A DNA stretch of 64,000 nucleotides from Periplaneta americana. Its lineage: Eukaryota; Arthropoda; Insecta; Blattodea; Blattidae. The stretch is from assembly GCF_040183065.1 (NCBI RefSeq), contig NC_091120.1, forward strand, positions 15,455,708 to 15,519,707. Direction: 5' to 3'. The notes under the pieces were generated by a model that saw only the letters and a list, made by a program, of their open reading frames with translations, was not told where the DNA came from and searched no databases. The first letter of the stretch is position 1. Every line of letters starts with the position of its first letter. Shown in pieces: positions 50,016 to 60,700 of this stretch. Both the position numbers and the translations under genes were made by a program.

Positions 50016-51687
50016 GTTATTTAGACTGGGAAGTTTTGAAATTAAAACTCTGTATAAAGAGTATGATGTGCTGAATGGTATTCACTGTTGAATGTGATAC
50101 ATTGCAATTTCGTTTAATTTCATTGTTTTATTTTGTCAAAGATGATGGTTTGTTGATATTACAAATTTTGTTACATAATTCTAAATAATGAAATGCCCAC
50201 GATTTTAAGAAGTGTTAAATGTAATATTTCAATTCTTCATGTTTTGTAGAAAATCAGAAAAAAATTCCATCTAAGAAGGAAATTTCCATTGACTTGCCTC
50301 TACGACAGTCACTGTACTAGTAATTGTATTGCATTGTATTGTATTTATTAACATTCCATAGTATTCATACATTGCTTACAGCTAGAATATGGAACAAGTC
50401 AAAAAACTTAATACTATTATAAAATCTTAATTTATAGTCACAGTCTAGATGAAATATATACAGACGAGATTTACAATATAGTCTACTAGTACAACACAAA
50501 GTTTTAGTATCAATTTCATGAAGTGTTATTGTCATGAATTCACCTACAGAATAGAAGGCGTGAGAAATTAGGTACTTCTTCAATTTGGCTCTAAATAATT
50601 TTATGTTTTGAGTTTCATTTTTTATATCAGTAGAAGGCTGTTAAAAATTTTTACTGCCATATAACGCACTCCTTTTTGATAGCACGATAGACTTGCCGAT
50701 GGAGTATGAAAGTCATTTTTTTGACGTGTATTTATGCTATGAACTGTTGAATTAGTTACAAAGTTTTCACGATTAGATACAAGGAAGATTATTAATAAAA
50801 AGATATACTGACAAGCCATGGGCATTATTTGTAGTTTTTTTAAAATAGTCTTACATGATTCCCTAGATTTGGCACCTACTATTATTCTAATTACTCTTTT
50901 TTGTAATAGAAATATATTGTTGCTATCTGTGAAATTTCCCCAGAATATTATTCCAAAACTCATTACCGAGTGGAAGTACTGCCAGTGCCTCACTTCCTGA
51001 GCTGTTTCTTTGCGGGGCGAGACGCAGAGGGGGTGAGTGGGCGGTCCTAGGTACAGCATGTGCCTACTACCCTACGTTCAGCACATCGGCCTTTTCAGGA
51101 TTCCTTTCGTCAGCTATGGAGCAAGATCAGCCATGGACAAGCGAATGTATAGGCTGCCCCCTCACGAAACAAATTATGTTCTTCTCATCAATTCCTGTAA
51201 CTAAACACTAATACCAGTGGTAGACTACAGTCTCTACTCGAGATTATCGACCTAATCGCGATTACGGTTGTCACGTGTACACATTCGTAAACTCTTTCCT
51301 CTGTGGCAGTGTTTCTCAAACGTTTTTCCACCGCAAAACCCCTTTTAATCTAAAGTGTAATTGCGGAATCCTTGTAATATTTTATTAGTGTTTAATAGTT
51401 AACAGACAAGTGAGAGCTAGTATCTCAATAATTCTGTTCAGTGGGACGAATGTATTTGTTTTTTAAGCCTGCAATCTGGTTTTATGGCGGAAAGTTGTAG
51501 TCTCATTTATGCTATACTTCTGCATTTTGTCTTTTCGGTATTTTGTTTTTGTGGATACATACGCAGTGAATGCAGTGATGAAAGTGGTAAGTATTATGGG
51601 TATTTTCCGTTTTAGACGTTTATTAGGCCTAAACATATTGTTATTACGCATATTATTGTAATATTATTATTACTCATATTCTTGGAA

Positions 51688-51773
<86 letters not shown>

Positions 51774-54700
51774 GTTGTTTCATGTTATTATTGATTCACA
51801 TTTTCGTAACATTGATATATTTTTATAGTATCCACTAAGTATAAAATAGCCACCAGTGCAGCCCAGTCGGCTAAGGCGCTTGCCTATCGATCCAGAGTTG
51901 CGCTCGGGCGCAGGTTCGATTCCCTCTTGGGCTGATTACCTGGTTCGATTTTTTCCCGAGGTTTTCTCCAACGGTAAGGCGAATGTCATGTAATCTTTGG
52001 CGAATCCCCGACCTCATCTCGCTAAATACCATTTCGCTACCATCAATCCCATCGATGCAAAATAACCTAGTAGTTGATACAATGTCGTTAAATAACCAAG
52101 TAAAAAAAGTATAAAATAAAATTTAAAATCATATAGGGCTCACGGAATCCCGGAACATACTTTGAGAAATGCTGCTCTATGGCAATTCAGCAATTGTCCA
52201 GACTGAACGAAGCGTGGCCTAGTGTGTACTTACATCACCATCACCATCAGAGATAATAGTGATACTGGTAACCACGATTAGAGTATCCAGTATTATAAAC
52301 AGTAAAGACCCCTGCAATGGCATAGGATAATGTTTTCAGCACATGTAATATGCTGCCGTGCCACACGCTGCAACTGCCGTTCCGGTCCGAGCAGACCTAA
52401 GAGGCGTGGTTATAAGCACTAGGGAGCTCTCGGTTCAGGACATGAGACACGGGCAGTATGCAAAGTATATTGTTTTTAAGGTATTGATATTTACTATCTT
52501 TTGCATAGATGTAATAGCAAAACAAGCTGGGGGTAATTTCTTTAATATGATATCATCTCCAATCTGTAATAAAATAAATGAACTTTTGTATAATCTATGC
52601 TTAATGCAGACTTGCTTGTTGCCATGGTTGTGCTTTGTGATCAGCCCATATGAATCTTAGTAATAATGAAGTGGGAAGTGACATATGTTATTAATATATA
52701 ACAGTCTTTAATAACAGAGACAGAACTCTTTGTTGGTTGTGTTACTGTGTTCCTTTATTGACAGGTTTCAGAATGTGATAACCTGCATCAAAGATTGACA
52801 GACTTAACTCGCACACATGAAGCACAGATAGTAGAGAAGACCGATACTATAAACCAGCTGATGGTAAATTTGGAAGAGAGCCAAAGGCACTGTCAGAATT
52901 TGATGACGAAGGTAGATAATAGAAAGATCATTGCAGAAAGGGAAGAGCTGGAGAAGGAAATGCAGAAACTTCGAGTGAGTGTTTACAGATTTGATTATGA
53001 GCGTTAGTGGTGCATATATATTACGAGGAGAGTGAGTTCATTTTGTTATCCCAAATTTTTACATAGTTGTGAATACGAAAATGTGTTGCAGACAGAATTG
53101 AATACAGCACGTACGGACCTGAAGCATTATGAAGCAGTGGCACAGTTCGGTTTGCTGGGAGCAGAAGATTCAGACTCCTTCGTAATGAACCACAAATCAT
53201 CAGCGCCTTCCAATGATCTAAACATTAGATTGCGTGACGAGCTCCAGCGCTGTTTGGCAGGTGAGAATAGATTACTCTGTCAGAACAATGCTGCTACTTT
53301 TTTTCTGAAACTTTCTTAAATTAGACATTAGACATTTCACAAACTGACGTCAGGTTTCTTTCAGTTTAGTTTTTCATTGTGGGAAAGATTTATGAAAATT
53401 ATTCATGAAAATGACAGAAAAGGTAAGCATATTTTATTTTATTAAAATATTTTCACAGAAATCTTAATAACTTTGAAAGGTATATACATAAATATGTTGT
53501 TTTCTAATGCCAGGCGTTTGACAATAAAGTTATTTGACCTCTTGCACTCCAATATTTTTCAAAGATATTATCATGGCCAGCCACTGAAGCACAGATTTTG
53601 AGGTGTTCCGAATCCATTTCTTGGTTTGAGTTGCACAATGGGCAGTTAGGGGACTGATATATTCCAATTCTATGCAGGTGTTTGGCCAAACAATCATGGC
53701 CTGTTGCCAATCTAAATGCAGCTACAGACGATTTTCGTGGTAAATCGGGAATTAACTGTGGATTTTGATGAAGAGAGTTTCATTTTTTCCCTTGAGATTG
53801 TGTTATCAAATTTTGTTTGTTGAAGTCTAAGTATATATATTTAATAAATCTTTTCACAGAGTAATACATAGATTTAGTAACAGGTTTGTAAGTAGCAGTG
53901 CTGCCCTTCTTTGCTAAAGGATCCGCATTCTCGTTTCCCAGGATTCCACAATGGGATGGTATCCATTGGAATACAATTCTTTTATTGAGTGTTATTAGTT
54001 GAGAGAGCATTTTATCTATTTCTGCTGTTTGAGATGAAGGTGTGTGTTTAGAGACTATTGATAGAATAGCTGCTTTGGAGTCTGACAATATAACTGCATT
54101 CTTAAATTTATTGATGTGGCATAGAGATTCCTGAGACTTTCACTTATTGCAATGATTTCTCCATCAAAACTTGTTGTTCCATATCCAAGAGATCTATAAA
54201 GTGAGAAGAGACAGCATGTAACACCTGCACCGGCACCTTGTTCTCTGGAGATCAAGGATCCGTCGGTGTATAAATGAAGGCAGTTTTGTGGAGGGTACCT
54301 AATATTAATTGTCTCTAAAGACAATTGTTTCAGTATTTCAGTGTTAGAACTAAAAATATGAATTCTCTGTGTTTGTCCGAACTTAAATGTCAAACCATTG
54401 CAGCTTTTTATCATAGCATGAGTCAAGGTCCCAGTGTATTAAAATAAATTTTATTCTAATATTATTTTAACCACGATTCCTCTCCAAATTAATATAAAAA
54501 TTTGTATTGGATTTATAGTTGGGTTTAAACATATTAAACACATTTTAAACTGTATTCACTCTCTATTTTAATTTTATTTTTGTCTGTATTGGAATCCCCT
54601 CCTGAGCACGAGTCTTACTCATTCAGGAGTGGGCTAGTTTATCTTGCATTGTATTAACTTGTATTCATTTCAAACTTACTAACAATAAAATAAATAACAT

Positions 54701-57700
54701 GGACGTCGAAAAATGTACTGAAACAACATTTTGTAGCAAAATTAATATATATATATAGTAAATGAAAACTGTTTATTGTGGGGACACCTTCACTGTTTCC
54801 AATTGCAGTGGTGGACAGTTCTAATGTTACAAGCATTCACTGATTAACTTTGATGACTTTAATAATGAATTAAAACTCGAGCCCAAACTGAACAGTGAAA
54901 AGCGCTACATGTTGTAGAAAGACCTGCTGCAATTTAGAATATTCTTGTAATTTTATGACAGATAGTAAGACATTGCTATATTCTGTTATCACAGGCCTGC
55001 AGATGAAACGGAAGGAAATAAAACGACTGAAAAGTCAGGTGGAGGACCAAGGCAGAGTTATTGAAGAAATGAAGAAGAACACTGAGCACTCTGCTGAAGT
55101 CAGCAACTTGAAGGTGAATAGTTTTGGATTTCGTTCACTTAAATTACTTTCTGTGTAGTTTGAACCTGTATGTTAAGATTCACAAAGGTTTATCTGTATG
55201 GATAAACGAAGCAGGAGGGAGCTATTTTACTATACTCATATATGCGACATTGTAATCTACTCACCACAGAATACAAGAACCCAAAATCTTCTACATCTGT
55301 CACGTAGGAATGAAATACAATAATTTTTTGCTATTTAAAAAATGACATGAAATGGTTATTTACGGGAAATTGGCTCTTAATAATTTCTTTATTTTCTTGC
55401 ATAAGTTAAAGTGGTAATTGGTGATAGTGATAGATTTATTTATTGATATTAGTTCACAAAAGTACAAAACTTAATAATTTAACAAAAAGATCTATATAAA
55501 AAAGTAGTTATACATAATAAATATACAATTTCTAAACTACTTAATTTATCGCAAATCTCAATAATTTATTGGTTCAAACTTGCACTTACATCTGGTTTTA
55601 GTCCATGTTTAAACCAATCGTAATAACCATTAAGACGTTAAACCTTATTTATCTGCTCCATTTCACAATTTACTACCATAAATATTTTTAATACTTTTTA
55701 AATTTTAACTCTACAATAAACAAGTGTAAATCAATCTTTCCTGTTGCTCTATTTATCCAGTATTTAATAAGTTAAAGTGCTAAAAGGTCAGATGCCAGAG
55801 ACATTTATGTTGAAATGTTAGGCACTTACAGTATGTGGGCAATTGGAAGATCACCATTGTAATTTTGCTAACACAGTCGATCACAGTGAAATGTCATTAT
55901 TACGAATGCTGCAATTACGAATTTTTCAGAATAACGAAATAATTTTTTAGTTCCAGCCATTTTACTATTTAATTTATATGTTAAAAATGTTCATTTTAAA
56001 GAATGCATAAGTAACAAACTATTCAGTTTAACATAATAATAATTCATTCCACTACAAAAAAATGTTATTTTAGTGAAATTAGGCCTAATAAGCAGTTAAA
56101 ATTTACTTAAAATAAATTTGAAAGAAAATAAAATAAATGAGTTATTGCTAGATATCGGTCACTCTTTGTTTCAGTGAGTTTTCTGAATGCACTTCCATAG
56201 GCACGATTGTTGGGGTTTGAATTTATATTTAAATGAAAATGTTTAATAAAATCGAACTAACATTGTTGAGGGAAGAAGTAAAGAAGAAAGTATGGCAGAA
56301 AAGCAACAGTTTTCACAGACGAGAAAAGAAAAGCCATTGAAAAAGTAGACAAAGGAGAGAAGAAAAGCGAAGTAAAGCCTATTGTAAAATATGCAAGAAT
56401 AATTCTTATTTGAAGTTGCAATATAATATGGATATACATTAATTAACCACAGTCTAGTATATACAGTCACGAAGCTCAATACGTAGTAAATATGCATCCA
56501 TAGATAGTTGCTAGCTACTAGGATCGCTAATATCGCCTCATTACAGACAATGCGAAATAGTACTGGCACAGTCTATTGTTCCTAGCACCCTCACAACTCA
56601 AGCTTCGTGACTGTATATACTAGACTGTGATATAACTAACCCAGATACAGTATCTGTTATTCCATAATATGGGACACAATTTGTAGGCAAATTTAATTAA
56701 TTTTCGGTTTAACGAAATTTCACTATAACAAAAATAATTACAGTACCCCCTCGAGTTCGTTATACTGGTATTTCACTGTAGTGTGTTAGGATATTCTACA
56801 TGCTGTAGATTAAGCAATATGGGGCCCACAGCTTTACTTCTCTCCTTGAGCAAGTTGTACTATATATAGATTTTCTTGAGAAGTTTGAAATTCACAGTCA
56901 CCATGAGTCATTTTATCCAATGCATTACTACAAATCAGACGGACAAAACATAGCCCTTATGAATGCAATAAGTTGCTGAACATACAACCTGCTCCCATCT
57001 GTTACATTTTTTACAAAATGTTAGTCCCATATGCAGGTCACTGGCGTTGATCCATAGCCCCTTTTGCAGCAATAAAATCATTTCTGAAAAAATTATACTT
57101 AGGTCTTTATGATTTTCCACTCTACAATTGTTATATTGTTGTTGTTGTTGTCTAGTGCCTTGCATCTGGCAATGAAGCCATTAGCAGTCGTGCTTTCCAA
57201 TACTTTTGAACTGTAGTTTCTTCTGATCTTAATGCTTCACAGGTCTTCATTCATTTCTGCTGGATCGTTACACAGGACACATATGGGTGAAGCTGAGATA
57301 CCTATTCTGTAGAGATGACTTGCTAGACAGTCATGATTTGTCAATAGTCTGAAGGCTGCAACTGCTGTTTTCCTTGGTCTCTGGGGGATGATATCTGGGT
57401 TGGAAAGTAGTGTAATCCATTTTTTGTCTTTAGCATTTGATTCTATTTCTTGTAGGTATGAATGAGAAAATTTTGTAGTGATCAAGCGTTTTATTGAGGA
57501 ATATGAGAAATTAAATTTAGACTTTTGTTTTATTGTTGTGCCTTTCTTTGCAAGTGTGTCTGCAGTTTCATTCCCCACGACTCCACAGTGTGCTGGAATC
57601 CATTGGAGACGGACAATCTTATTAACTTTTTGGAGTTGTGTTAACATTTTGTAGCATTCTCTTATTTTTGTTGACTTCTTTGTCAACATATTCCCTGAAT

Positions 57701-60700
57701 TGCAACTTTAGAATCTGAAAGAATTACTGTCTTGTTACATTTATTTAAGGGAAGATTTAATAATTGTCGGAGAGCAATGTGTATAGCCTCTATTTCACCA
57801 TCATAATTTGTTATGTCTCTGCCAACAGAATGATAAAAGGAAAAATGTGTACATGTAACTCCAGCTCCAGTAAGGTTTTCTGTGGTGGATCCATCAGTGT
57901 ATATGTGTAGCCATTCTTCTACAATTGTTATTGATTTTGCAAACCTTACATGAGTAGTGGCATTGTTACACACTTTACTACTACTGTACTTGGCATGTTA
58001 AATTATGTGGAGAGAATACTTAAATAATTTTAAGGGAAAAATTGTTCCGGGATGGATATCAAACCCAGGACCTTTGGCTGAATGGACCAATGCTCTACCA
58101 ACTGAGCTACCTGGGAACTTCACCTGACACCATCTCAACTTTTCCCTTGTCAGCCAACTCGAGTTATGTGGACATAAAGGGAAAAGTTGAGATGGTGTCG
58201 GGTGAAGTTCCTGGGTAGCTCAGTTGGTAGAACTTTGGTGCATTCAGACAAAGGCGGGATTAATACCCGGTCCCAAAACAATTTTTGCCTTGAAATTATT
58301 CAAGTCTGCTTCCCAGAGAGCTTTATCTGAAAGCTAGATTTGTCCAAAATATGACAAGTGCTTCTATGTGCAGGTGAACTGTGTAAAAATATAAGCAAAG
58401 GTATGAGTAAAAATTTATTTTTATAGCCGAAGATTCTTTAGTTTCTCACCTGCCCACATGCATATTTAACTGTATTTTACATTTATGTTTTTTTAGTCTG
58501 AACTTGCCGCTCTCAAACTTGAGAAAGAGTCTTTGAAGGATGAGCTGCTGTCTGTTAGGCAAAATAATGTTGAAGAGAAAAAAAGAGCAATTGATAAGCA
58601 TAGTGAGGAGTACATTCAATGGCACGACCAAACTTTGGTGAGAGTCAGACAGGAGGCTGAGCAACAGATCCAATCTATGAGTGCAGATTTCAGGTAAGAC
58701 ATTGAAAACTTGTCTTTTTTTTTTTTTTCCCATTGTTGGTAACTCTATAGCATCTATAAGATGCTTTATGGTTGTGCTAACAGATGGAGTTACTTGTCAA
58801 CAATGTGACGCTGAAACATGTGTTCAGGTTACTGCCCAGCGACAGTCCTCATGTATTTTTATATTGTGATGATTGGTTAATTAATATTAACCCGGCACAC
58901 TCACAGTCACACTCGCATTCATACAAATTTCCAGACTCTAGACACATAGGGAATTCTTCTTCTTCAAGAAAAATTCACCGAAAGCCGGGCCCGGGAATCG
59001 AACCCGGGACCTCCTGAGAGAGAGGTCTTCAATTATACAGTTGTTTAAATGTTGCTTAATATAATTAAATGTTTCTGCTGATGCTGTTTTGCTTCAACAT
59101 TATTAGAGATTGCTAATTACATTTAAGACTACTGCTTCCAGCATTCGACTGAAGGATATGCAAAATGAATGTGATAGAGTGAAGAATTTATATATTGAAG
59201 TTTGTGCTTCAAAAGATCAGCTTTTGACTGCTTTAGAGTGTGAACAGAAGGCTAAAAATGATCTCCTTAGACACCTGAATCTAACGAATGAGAAGTTAAA
59301 GAGTGTTCAGAAAGATCTGGAAGTTGAACAGAAAAAGGTATGTATTGTATTCTCTGGCTACTTTGTTCTACTATGGAATAATAAGGTTTTCTTTGTGCAA
59401 ATGGTGGATACTGTACAGTACATCAGTTATTCATAGATTTCAAAAAGGTGTATGACTCGGTTAAGAGAGAAGTTTTATGTAATATTCTTATTGAATTTGG
59501 TATTCCTGAGAAACTAGTTCGATTAATTAAAATGTGTCTTAATGAAACTTACAGCAGAGTCCGTATAGGCCAGTTTCTATCTGATGCTTTTCCAATTCAC
59601 TGTGGGCTAAAGCAAGGAGATGCACTATCACCTTTACTTTTTAACTTCGCTCTAGAATATCCCATTAGGAAAGTTCAGGATAACAGAGAGGGTTTGGAAT
59701 TGAACGGGTTACATCAGCTTCTTGTCTATGCGGATGACGTGAATATGTTAGGAGAAAATCCACAAACCATTAGGGAAAACACGGGAATTCTACTTGAAGC
59801 AAGTAAAGCGATGGGGTTGGAAGTAAATCCCGAAAAGACAAAGTATATGATTATGTCTCGTGACGAGAATATTGTACGAAATGGAAATATAAAAATTGGA
59901 GATTTATTCTTCGAAGAGGTGGAAAAATTCAAATATCTTGGAGCAACAGTAACAAATATAAATGACACTCGGGAGGAAATTAAATGCAGAATAAATATGG
60001 GAAATGCCTGTTATTATTCGGTTGAGAAGCTTTTGTCATCTAGTCTTCTGTCAAAAAATCTGAAAGTTAGAATTTATAAAACAGTTATATTACCAGTTGT
60101 TCTGCATGGTTGTGAAACTTGGACTCTCACTTTGAGAGAGGAACAGAGATTAAGGGTGTTTGAGAATAAGGTTCTTAGGAAAATATTTGGGGCTAAGAGG
60201 GATGAAGTTACAGGAGAATGGAGAAAGTTACACAATGCAGAACTGCACGCATTGTATACTTCACCTGACATAATTAGGAACATAAAATCCAGACGTTTGA
60301 GATGGGCATGGCATGTAGCACGTATGGGCGAATCCAGAAATGCATATAGAGTGTTAGTTGGGAGGCCGGAGGGGAAAAAACCTTTGGGGAGGGAGAGACG
60401 TAGATGGGAAGATAATATTAAAATGGATTTGAGGGAGGTGGGATATGATGGTAGAGACTGGATTAATCTTGCTCAGGATAGGGACCGCTGGCGGGCTTAT
60501 GTGAGGGCAACAATGAACCTCTGGGTTCCTTAAAGGCCAGTAAGTAAGTAAGTAATGGTGGATACTGGAGTGTAAGTCATTCACTCATATGAAGCCAGTT
60601 GTGTAGACCAATTTACCAACAGCCATTGCCCAAGATGTGCCGTAGGAGGCTGGTATACACTACACACACAGTGAGATGAAATGATGATGGAGATTTTTGG

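Larger units (their letters stand above)
51307..52174. mobile_element. hAT MITE nested in the TA-flanked element
   Basis: Ends CAGTGTTTCTCAAACG and CAGCATTTCTCAAAGT. Octamers CTCTGTGG and CTCTATGG flank it (7 of 8). Contains (ATT)n/(ATC)n and a SINE. Confidence 0.85.
50979..52456. mobile_element. TA-flanked non-autonomous DNA element
   Basis: Ends CTGCCAGTGCCTCACTTCCTG and (reverse complement) CTGCCCGTGTCTCATGTCCTG with TA on each side, inserted in the LINE. Contains a hAT MITE. Confidence 0.8.
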
